DNA of 64,000 nt from Piscinibacter lacus (lineage in GTDB: Bacteria; Pseudomonadota; Gammaproteobacteria; Burkholderiales; Burkholderiaceae_C). The notes under the pieces were generated by a model. The model did no database searches, had not been told where the DNA came from, and saw only the letters and a program-made list of their open reading frames with translations. Shown here piece after piece: positions 7,877 through 14,179 of this stretch. The DNA is taken from the NCBI RefSeq assembly GCF_016735685.1, contig NZ_JAERRA010000001.1, positions 1,798,001-1,862,000 on the forward strand, in the 5' to 3' direction. The translations under genes were made by a program, and so were the position numbers. Positions within the stretch are counted from its first letter, which is position 1; every line of letters starts with the position of its first letter.

Positions 7877-9777
7877 CAGAAGACCTCGCCGTCGTCGGTC
7901 AGCACGCCATCGCGGGGCGGGGGCATACCTTTTTCCGGCACCTCACCAGCGACACCACGTCCTGAATGTCCTGTACGTCCTGCTGCTGCGCTCGATCCTT
8001 CCGGCCTGGGCGTCGCGGTCGCCGGCCGGGCAGGACTTGCAGGACTTGCAGGACATGGGTCTACCGCCTGGGGCTTGGAAAAAATGTGCCACCGGATCAC
8101 GCCGCCGATCTTGGGCAGGCTCTTGCACTCGAACCCGATCAGCCGCAGCGCGGGTGCCAGCCGCCGCAGCGCGTCGCCCAGCCCCTTCGGGGATCGCGGC
8201 CAGGCTTCGCCCTGGGGCCGGTAGCGGTCCAGGCGGTCGAGTAGTTCGGACAGCGTGCCGTTGAAGCCAGCGGGCACGTCGGCCAGGTAGGCGGCCAGCG
8301 CGGCGCCCACAGGTGAAGCATCGATGGTGCGCAGCACGCCTTCCTTGCGCATCTCGCTGTACCGGGCCAGGAAAGCGCCGGCCGGCTTGCCGTGAACCCT
8401 GAACACCGCTTCACCCAGCGCCGCGAAGTCGGCCATGCGGGGCCGATGCTCTGGCGCAATTGACACGCTGGGCAGCGCCGCCAGCACCTTGGCGAACAGG
8501 TCCAACAGTGCGCCCAGCAGCGCGGGCTGTGCGGTCTCGAACCGCGCTTCCATGTCGCCGGCCAGCTCGCGGCTATGGATGGTCGGCAGGTCGATATGCA
8601 GGCAGCGGTCCAACAGGTCTTGCGCGGTCACGATCACGCTGATTCCGTTCAGCACGATGGGCTTGCGCAGTTCGAGGATGGTTTCTTCGGCGTTGGTGTA
8701 GAGCGTGCGCGCCGAGTAACCGCCGCCCGTCGCCAGCACGCACAGCGCGTCCTGATACGGCTGGTGCAGGTGGCTCAGGTTCTCCAGGCTCACCATGTGC
8801 GAGTTGCGCGCCGCGATCCACACTTCTTCCACGGACTTCGGCGCGGCCCGCAGGTCGGCCTGATTCGGGTCGATCAGCCGCCGCAGTGCCCGCTGTGTCG
8901 AACTCTTGGCGCTGCCTTGCTCGCCCACCAGTTCCAGCACCACATGCGGGGTGTCGGCTCGCAGGCATTCCAGCATCCAGGCCAGCACCATCAGGCGGTC
9001 GGCCTCGGGGATGTTGACCAGCGGCCACAGTGCATCCAGCGAGCCGCCACGCTCGGGCACCGGCAACGGTCGCATGGATGCGCTGCGGGTGAACAGCGGG
9101 GCGCCCGCGCCGGCCACCACAGCCCAGCCCGTCGCCGTCACTTGCACGCACTGCCATGCGTCGTTGCACAGGTCCAGCCAGTAGCCCGCCTCGGTCTTGG
9201 CGATGCGGGTGAACACCTCGCACGCTTCGCCCTCGAACTGCGCCTGCCCGCGCAGCGTCGCCAGCGCCACCTTCAGCGACGTTTCGGTTGGCGCCCGGTC
9301 GTGCTGTGTGTAGTAAGCATGGCTCAGGTAGTCGCTGAAGCCACTGGACAGCACGCCATGCACCTGACGCGCGCCGGCCGCCTCGAACACGGCATAGGGT
9401 TCGCGTTGCGCGTCGTGCAGGAACTGGCACTGACTGCGGGCCAGGGCGATCAGCTTATCGGCGACGTTTTCGTCGTCGCCAGTCGGTGCGCCAACGCCGT
9501 GATTCAGTTGCCTGTCCAGTTCGGTGACGCCCACCCCGGCCCGCTTCAGCCGGGCGCGCAGCCGCACCCAGCCCGCGAAGTCTTGCGCCCGCAGGTCGCG
9601 CAGGGTTGCCAGCGCCGCCGGCTCGAACGGTGCGCCCGCGTCGCCGGCTTCGGCGGCCAGCGCCAGCGCGTCGGCGTCGGTGGTGGTCTTGTCGGCTTCC
9701 TGCTGCTGCACCGCGTCCAAGACCTCGGGGTCGGCCGCCGCTTCGATCAGCGCCAGGTCGTTCAGCGCGGCATTCAT
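7876..9777 (-). CDS. D5-like / SF3-type replication helicase (ATPase)
   Basis: A 633-residue protein. The frame stays open far upstream, but ATG 9777 is chosen because it overlaps the primase stop as ATGA. An N-terminal region of about 240 residues leads into a P-loop ATPase with GEQGSAKS (285-292), then EVWIAARNSH and ISVIVTAQDLLDRCLHIDLP, consistent with Walker B, sensor and arginine-finger regions of phage and plasmid helicases. The last ~65 residues are a low-complexity Ala/Pro/Arg tail. With the adjacent Toprim primase it forms a replication module like the primase-helicase of P4-type elements. It probably unwinds the excised element's origin. Helicase class is inferred from context and motifs. 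Confidence 0.8.
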   Translation of the reverse strand: MNAALNDLALIEAAADPEVLDAVQQQEADKTTTDADALALAAEAGDAGAPFEPAALATLRDLRAQDFAGWVRLRARLKRAGVGVTELDRQLNHGVGAPTGDDENVADKLIALARSQCQFLHDAQREPYAVFEAAGARQVHGVLSSGFSDYLSHAYYTQHDRAPTETSLKVALATLRGQAQFEGEACEVFTRIAKTEAGYWLDLCNDAWQCVQVTATGWAVVAGAGAPLFTRSASMRPLPVPERGGSLDALWPLVNIPEADRLMVLAWMLECLRADTPHVVLELVGEQGSAKSSTQRALRRLIDPNQADLRAAPKSVEEVWIAARNSHMVSLENLSHLHQPYQDALCVLATGGGYSARTLYTNAEETILELRKPIVLNGISVIVTAQDLLDRCLHIDLPTIHSRELAGDMEARFETAQPALLGALLDLFAKVLAALPSVSIAPEHRPRMADFAALGEAVFRVHGKPAGAFLARYSEMRKEGVLRTIDASPVGAALAAYLADVPAGFNGTLSELLDRLDRYRPQGEAWPRSPKGLGDALRRLAPALRLIGFECKSLPKIGGVIRWHIFSKPQAVDPCPASPASPARPATATPRPEGSSAAAGRTGHSGRGVAGEVPEKGMPPPRDGVLTDDGEVF

Positions 9778-10727
9778 GCTGCGGCCTCCGATGCCGCCAC
9801 GGCCGGCGCCGTGCGCTGCGCCCACACGTCGCACCAGTCGGCGCCCGATGTGCTGGGCGTCATAACGGCCACACTGAGGCCCGCGCGCATGGCCCGCGCC
9901 TTCAGGCTCTGCGCAGCCGCAGCGCCGGCCGGGTCGGCGTCGGCGAACACCACGATGCGCCTGACGCCAGCGGGCCAGGTGTAGGCGGCCAGGTTGCCCG
10001 CGCAGTAGGCGGCCACGGTGGGCAAGCCTGACGCCAGGTGCGCAGCCTGGGCAGTCTCGATCCCCTCGGCGATGCCGATGATGCCATCCTGCGCGTCGTG
10101 CAGCGGGATGCAGGCACCGGACAGCGGCCCAGCCGCGCCGGTCAGTTTCTTGACCGTGGGCACCGGAGCCTTGCAGCCGTCCGCCGTCAGGTAGGTGCGG
10201 TGCAGCGCCAGCATGCGCCCATCGGGCGCCACCAGCGGCGCCACCATCGCCGGCCAGGCGCCACGGTCGCCGCCGTCCCAGTAGGTCAGGTGCGGGTGCA
10301 GCCGCAGGCACTCGGGCACCGGCCCGGCCAGCCCGCGCCGCCGCAGGTACAGCGATACCGGGTCGCCATCCGAAACCGGCACCGTCTTCGCCCACTGCGA
10401 CGCGTTACGCTGGGCGTTGATGGTTTGTTGCTGGCGGTGGTGGGCATCGCGTTGCGCCTTGGCCTGGGCCACCCGGCGGGCCATGTCGGCACGCTCGGCC
10501 GGCGTCATCAGCTCGCGCCGCTGCGCGGTCCACACCGATGACATGCCGCTGCGGAAGTCACCGAAGACCCCGGCCCGGCCATCCTCGAACAGTTGGCACC
10601 ATCCGGCCTTGTCGCTGGCGCGGGCCGATGTGCTGAAGCGATGGATGCGGCCGGGCTCGATCAGCTCGGGGGCACGGCCCAGCGCGGCCAGGATCGCCAC
10701 GCGGAAGTTGTCGGCGGCCTCACGCAT
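9774..10727 (-). CDS. Toprim-domain primase
   Basis: A 317-residue protein. The C-terminal half is a Toprim fold with the conserved glutamate in GIAEGIETAQAA and the acidic pair in IVVFADADPAG. The N-terminal half (GWCQLFEDGRAGVFGDFRSG, later SLYLRRRGL) matches the phage/island primase type that lacks a full set of CHC2 zinc-finger cysteines. It synthesises RNA primers for element replication. ATG 10727 is preferred over a GTG two codons upstream; it overlaps the preceding gene by eight bases. It is coupled to the helicase gene by an ATGA overlap, so the two are probably made together. Confidence 0.85.
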   Translation of the reverse strand: MREAADNFRVAILAALGRAPELIEPGRIHRFSTSARASDKAGWCQLFEDGRAGVFGDFRSGMSSVWTAQRRELMTPAERADMARRVAQAKAQRDAHHRQQQTINAQRNASQWAKTVPVSDGDPVSLYLRRRGLAGPVPECLRLHPHLTYWDGGDRGAWPAMVAPLVAPDGRMLALHRTYLTADGCKAPVPTVKKLTGAAGPLSGACIPLHDAQDGIIGIAEGIETAQAAHLASGLPTVAAYCAGNLAAYTWPAGVRRIVVFADADPAGAAAAQSLKARAMRAGLSVAVMTPSTSGADWCDVWAQRTAPAVAASEAAA

Positions 10728-11106
10728 GGGCACCCCCTACTTGATCGAGAAACCGCGCCACGGCCGCCAGGTCGCGCAGCTCGCGCGCCATGCCCCAGCG
10801 GGTGACGTAGAAGCACACAGGCCCATCGCCGGGCGCCGTGCGGTGCAGGCTGTAGCCCTTCAGCGCCAGGTGCGCCCGCAGCGTGGCGAACCGCTTGCCG
10901 TCGTCGGTGGGTTGCTCGAAAATGAGGCGCTGCGTTTCTGTCTGCACCGGGCCTCCGACGTTTGCCGCGTCGGGGGCCTTTTCACTGGTGCGCGTCACCA
11001 CAGCATGCGCAGCAGCGGTGCCCAGCGGTGCCAGGTCAACAACATCGTGGTGGGCCAGCTCAGGCGCGGCCAAGCCCGGCACAGTGCCGTGGTCTTGGGC
11101 ATCCAT
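10720..11106 (-). CDS. Small unknown island protein upstream of the primase
   Basis: A 128-residue protein. The start at ATG 11106 (MDAQDHGTVPGL) is chosen because it lies seven bases after the AlpA-like stop. The N-terminal half is low-complexity and Ala-rich. The C-terminal half, KRFATLRAHLALKGYSLHR through FYVTRWGMARELRDLAAVARFL, looks like a compact alpha/beta domain. It overlaps the primase gene by eight bases. No family is recognised with confidence; position suggests a replication or regulatory accessory of the element. Confidence 0.65.
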   Translation of the reverse strand: MDAQDHGTVPGLAAPELAHHDVVDLAPLGTAAAHAVVTRTSEKAPDAANVGGPVQTETQRLIFEQPTDDGKRFATLRAHLALKGYSLHRTAPGDGPVCFYVTRWGMARELRDLAAVARFLDQVGGAHA

Positions 11107-11113
11107 GCCGGCC

Positions 11114-11329
11114 TCACCGCGCGGCCTGGGCGTCAAGCCACTGGCGCACGTCTTCCACGCGCCAGGCGGTCACACGCTCGGACAGCTTCACCGGCTTGGG
11201 GAACGTCCCGGCCTTCACCCGGCGCCACAGCGTCGCCGACGAAAACGGCACCGGGGCAGGGATCAGTTGGGACTGGCGAACGTAGCCCGTCGCGGGCAGT
11301 TCGCCGAAGGGGCGGGGGTCTTGTGCCAT
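11114..11329 (-). CDS. AlpA-family excisionase/transcription regulator
   Basis: A 71-residue protein with the MerR-like winged helix-turn-helix of the AlpA/phage regulatory family: VRQSQLIPAPVPFSSATLWRR, then GTFPKPVKLSERVTAWRVEDV and a final QWLDAQ helix. The TFPKPVKLS...WR signature is diagnostic. In P4-like elements such proteins activate integrase expression or act as directionality factors for excision. The ATG at 11329 fits the family start. It is followed within seven bases by the small unknown gene, heading the replication block. Confidence 0.9.
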   Translation of the reverse strand: MAQDPRPFGELPATGYVRQSQLIPAPVPFSSATLWRRVKAGTFPKPVKLSERVTAWRVEDVRQWLDAQAAR

Positions 11330-11432
11330 GTCGTCATACCTCGTGATACGGGGTGAAGGAACGACATGGAATCTATGGATCAGCCCGCCATCGGGCACCC
11401 CAACAGGGGCAGCGACTACCCCAGCGGGGGCG

Positions 11433-12176
11433 TCAGGTCGAATGCAGCCGGCGCCGCGCGTCGGCGAACTTGGCTTCCAGCGTGGTCTTGGAAATGCCGG
11501 GCTTGTCGCTGTAGTTCTCGATCAGTTCGCGGATCACGGCCGCGTCACTGTCCCGGCCGCTGCGCGGGGTGCGCACCAGTTCCAGCAGGGCGCCGATGAT
11601 GGTCAGGTAGGTGGCTTCTGCTCGCTCGCCAGGAACGGCCATCTTGTCCACCATCGCGCGCAGCGAATCCCGTTCGCCCAACAGCGCGTCACGCTCGGCC
11701 ACGATGGTGTTGCCCCACTTGCGCGCCTGCTCAAGCTCGGCTCGGGCCGCGTCACGGTCAGCCTGCAATGCTCTGAAGGAGTCCGCATTGATCGCAGCAT
11801 GCGCGCTGCGCTCGATCTCATCGAACAGGAATGCCGGCTTGCGTCCTGGGTGGTACTTCACCATCCATTCGCGCAGGTCGGTATGCCGCACCGTCAGCCT
11901 GGGCCGTGCCACATGCTCGCCAGCGGGAACTGACTTCCCATCCCGGCCGTGCGGAATTTCACCGTGCAGGATCGCGTCGAGAATCTTTTCGGTGTTCGCC
12001 TGAAGGCACGGCCACTGCGGAAACTGTCCGGTCTTCGGGATGTGGTCATCGCCCAGCGATTGAAGAATCATCCCCTCGTGCTGGGTAAGGTTGCACCAGC
12101 GCAGCGCGGCTTCCACCGGTCTGTAGAACGGGCGTTGCAGCGCGTTGCAGCTCTTGGAATCGTATCCGTCGATCAT
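11433..12176 (-). CDS. Unknown island protein with coiled coil
   Basis: A 247-residue protein starting MIDGYDSKSCNALQRPFYRP at ATG 12176. The first ~90 residues are compact with several Trp and Cys (VEAALRWCNL, QWPCLQANTEKILDAI). Next comes LTVRHTDLREWMVKYHPGRKP. Residues about 125-185 are heptad-like and rich in Ala, Glu, Arg and Leu, predicting a coiled coil. From general knowledge, homologs with the same start occur beside island integrases, without known function. It sits between the integrase and the AlpA-like gene on the same strand. A DNA-binding, KfrA-like role is possible but not shown. Confidence 0.7.
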   Translation of the reverse strand: MIDGYDSKSCNALQRPFYRPVEAALRWCNLTQHEGMILQSLGDDHIPKTGQFPQWPCLQANTEKILDAILHGEIPHGRDGKSVPAGEHVARPRLTVRHTDLREWMVKYHPGRKPAFLFDEIERSAHAAINADSFRALQADRDAARAELEQARKWGNTIVAERDALLGERDSLRAMVDKMAVPGERAEATYLTIIGALLELVRTPRSGRDSDAAVIRELIENYSDKPGISKTTLEAKFADARRRLHST

Positions 12177-12294
12177 CAGCGCCCCTTCGTGCGCCCCTTC
12201 GATGGGTGCCACGCCAGCCTGTGAAGGTGAACCGGTTTTCGCCCTCGGGGATCAGCCTCGGGCTAGGCGTGGCAAACGGGTCAGGTCGCCGGCG

Positions 12295-13566
12295 TCATGC
12301 AGCGGCCCGAATCGGGATCACGTTGTCTTGGCGCCAGGGCTCGCCGGCCTCGCAGGCCAGCACGAAAGACGCCCACGTTTCCAGCGCCGCCCGGCGTTCG
12401 GTCATGTAGTCGTGCTGGTCATAGACGCCCACTAGGCCACCCAGCGAGTGATTCAGGCAGCGTTCGGCCACGATGACGTTGACGCCCAGCGCGGCCAGGT
12501 GGCTGCGTGCCGTGGATCGCAGGTCGTGCGGGGTGAAGCGCCGCACTTTCTCGCCCAGCGCGTCGCACAGCTTGTGCAGCATGGCGTTCAGCGTGCGCTG
12601 CTCGAACGGCACTTCCGCGCCGCCGTGGTTGCGGGTGCGCCGGGTCTGGCGTGCGGGCAGCACGAACCGCGAACCGCAGGCCAGCGGCTTCAGCGCCGCG
12701 AAGCACGCCAGCGCGGCCGGCACCAGCGGCACCGTGAAGCCTCGTCCGGTCTTGGAATTGGCGTCGGGCACGAACCATTCGGCCCGGCCGAAATCGACGT
12801 GCGCCCACTCGGCCTTTGTCAGCTCGCCGATGCGGGTACAGGTCAGCAACAGCAGCTTGACGGCCAGCGCGTTGTCGGTGCCGATGGTGGGCAGCGCGGG
12901 CAGCACCGCGCGCAGCTCGGCTTCGGTCAGCTTCAGCCGCTGTCGGCGTGGCTCGGCCTTGCCGATGATCGCCGCCACGGACACGCCAGCGCATGGGTTC
13001 GCGGTCACGGCATGCCGGGCCACGCCGTGCTTAAAGATCTCCGACAGCGCCGTGAAGACCAGTTCGATGACGGCCGGCGTCTTGGTGCGGTGCAGGGCCT
13101 CGATGAAACGCACCACGTCGGCGGTGGTGACTTCACGCGCGGTCATGCTGCCCAGCCTCGGGCCGATGACGCCCTCGATATGCTGGCGCCGCTGCTTCAC
13201 CGTGCTGGCGGCCAGCGTCGGGAACACCTTCGCCATGTAGTCGTCGGAAAGTTGTCTGAAGCTCTTGGCGGCCGCTAACTCGGTCTTCTCCCGCTGCCGC
13301 TCGCGCGCCACGTCGGCTCCGGCCTGTACCTGGGCGCGGGCTTCGCCGGCCCGCTTGCGGGCCTCCTTCAGCGACACGTCGGGGTACTGGCCCAGCGTCA
13401 GTTCGCGCGGTTTGCCGCCGAAGCGATACCTCAGCACCCACGCCGCCGTCCCGGCTGCCGACAGCGTGAACGTCAGCCCGTTGCCGTCCGCCTTGGCGAC
13501 GGGCGTCCCGGCCTTGATCCAGCGCCGAATCTGGGGGTCGGACAGCTTGTCGATCTGCTTCGCCAC
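12295..13566 (-). CDS. int: P4-type tyrosine integrase
   Basis: A 423-residue tyrosine recombinase. It has an N-terminal arm-binding domain (DUF4102-like, RYRFGGKPRELTLGQYPDVS at about 47-65), a core-binding SAM-like domain (about 100-190) and a catalytic domain. Catalytic residues visible are Arg245 (TCTRIGEL), His347 and Arg350 (HDLR), His373 (LNHSLGG) and the nucleophile Tyr382 (VYDQHDY). It would join the 14-bp cores inside the xth start. The gene reads away from the right attachment site, 171 bp from it, with candidate arm sites in between. It is complete, so excision is plausible. Confidence 0.96.
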   Translation of the reverse strand: MAKQIDKLSDPQIRRWIKAGTPVAKADGNGLTFTLSAAGTAAWVLRYRFGGKPRELTLGQYPDVSLKEARKRAGEARAQVQAGADVARERQREKTELAAAKSFRQLSDDYMAKVFPTLAASTVKQRRQHIEGVIGPRLGSMTAREVTTADVVRFIEALHRTKTPAVIELVFTALSEIFKHGVARHAVTANPCAGVSVAAIIGKAEPRRQRLKLTEAELRAVLPALPTIGTDNALAVKLLLLTCTRIGELTKAEWAHVDFGRAEWFVPDANSKTGRGFTVPLVPAALACFAALKPLACGSRFVLPARQTRRTRNHGGAEVPFEQRTLNAMLHKLCDALGEKVRRFTPHDLRSTARSHLAALGVNVIVAERCLNHSLGGLVGVYDQHDYMTERRAALETWASFVLACEAGEPWRQDNVIPIRAAA

Positions 13567-13582
13567 GGTGCAGCCCTAGGAG

Positions 13583-13594
13583 TTGTGTAGCTAG
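13583..13594. repeat. Inverted copy of the island end-repeat unit
   Basis: TTGTGTAGCTAG is the reverse complement of CTAGCTACACAA, the tail of the 25-bp direct repeat starting 16 bases to its right. A partial further copy (ATGTGTAGCTTTGTG) occurs around 13700. Such clusters in both orientations suit integrase arm sites and possible autoregulation, since the cluster lies directly upstream of int. Confidence 0.55.
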
Positions 13595-13598
13595 GAGG

Positions 13599-13623
13599 TC
13601 TAGCTACGCATCTAGCTACACAA
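13599..13623. repeat. 25-bp direct repeat near island right end (candidate integrase arm sites)
   Basis: Identical over 25 bases to 1045-1069, with two tandem TCTAGCTAC units followed by ACAA. It lies 32 bp upstream of the int start, so occupancy by integrase could also repress its own promoter. That regulatory role is inference. Confidence 0.7.
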
Positions 13624-13665
13624 AGTCTACGCGATGCAGCGAAGCGCCGTGAAGTTAATTGACAA

Positions 13666-13687
13666 GAAAAAGCCCGCAGCGGCGGGC
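13666..13687 (-). terminator. Rho-independent terminator inside island right end
   Basis: Read on the minus strand, GCCCGC, a four-base loop and GCGGGC are followed by TTTTTC. It lies between the stranded xth start and int. Transcripts from the old xth promoter, reading into the island, would stop here before the integrase gene. Confidence 0.7.
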
Positions 13688-13737
13688 ACTTGTGATCTTT
13701 ATGTGTAGCTTTGTGAGGCCGCCTGAAGCACACATTC

Positions 13738-13751
13738 ACGTTCCAGGTCGC
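13738..13751. repeat. Right attachment-site core (14-bp direct repeat)
   Basis: ACGTTCCAGGTCGC, identical to 973-986. It lies within the stranded native xth start, codons 4-8 read on the minus strand. Confidence 0.85.
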
Positions 13752-13760
13752 GAATTGCAT
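13738..13760 (-). pseudogene. Stranded native 5' end of xth
   Basis: ATG at 13760 followed by codons for QFATWNV. It matches the start of exonuclease III up to the attachment core, after which the frame runs into island DNA with no homology. Before integration this start would have continued into the xth body now at 204-986. The native upstream region (13761 to about 13800) is therefore separated from its gene. Confidence 0.82.
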
Positions 13761-13822
13761 CGGCACGGTCACAAGCTTAGGCAGGGGCAGGGCGCCCGAT
13801 CATGCCAGCGCCCGGTCGGCAC

Positions 13823-14104
13823 TCACTCGACGACCTGCACGCCCTTCCAGAAGGCCACCCGCCCGCGGATGGCTTCGGCGGCCTCCTTGGGCTCGGGGTA
13901 GGTCCAGACGGCGTCGGGGTTGACCTCGCCGTTGACGAAGAGGCTCAGGTAGCGAGCCTCGCCCTTCCACGAGCAGGTGGTGCGCGTGTTGCTCGCCAGG
14001 GTGTAGGCCGGGTTCAGGGCCGCGGCGGGGAAGTAGTGGTTGCCTTCGATCACGACCGTGTCGGGGCTTTCGGCGACGACGACGCCTTTCCAGAGGGCTT
14101 TCAT
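13823..14104 (-). CDS. DUF427 domain protein
   Basis: A 93-residue protein covering one DUF427 domain: MKALWKGVVVAESPDTVVIEGNHYFP, then TTCSWKGEARYLSLFVNGEVN and AIRGRVAFWKGVQV. The family folds as a small beta barrel of unknown biochemical role. The TxCxWKG and VAFWKGV motifs identify it. The ATG at 14104 fits the family start. It is the first native gene to the right of the island. No partner is suggested by the neighbours. Confidence 0.88.
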   Translation of the reverse strand: MKALWKGVVVAESPDTVVIEGNHYFPAAALNPAYTLASNTRTTCSWKGEARYLSLFVNGEVNPDAVWTYPEPKEAAEAIRGRVAFWKGVQVVE

Positions 14105-14179
14105 GAGGGGCTTTCCGGGGGGTGGGGAAGAAGGCGGGAAGTCTCGGCGATCCCGCCCGCCGTGACGCGCCGCGGGCGA

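Larger units (their letters stand above)
987..13737. mobile_element. Integrase-bearing genomic island in the 5' end of xth, carrying a Type I RM system
   Basis: Boundaries are set by the 14-bp direct repeat at 973-986 and 13738-13751, both inside copies of the xth start. The integrase gene sits next to the right end, as usual for this class. All island genes are on the minus strand: integrase, unknown coiled-coil protein, AlpA-like regulator, small unknown protein, Toprim primase, D5-like helicase, three unknown proteins, then hsdM-hsdS-hsdR. A perfect 25-bp direct repeat lies just inside each end. No capsid, tail, lysis or conjugation genes are visible, so movement would need a helper. The layout resembles P4-like satellites or minimal integrative islands with a defence cargo; that class assignment is inference. 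Confidence 0.88.

Noticed and set aside
9778..10395. Upstream extension of the helicase frame to 10395
   Set aside because: It would overlap the primase gene by more than 600 bases; the ATGA overlap at 9774-9777 marks the true start.
987..13737. Intact prophage
   Set aside because: Integrase, primase and helicase are present, but no capsid, portal, terminase, tail or lysis genes are seen.
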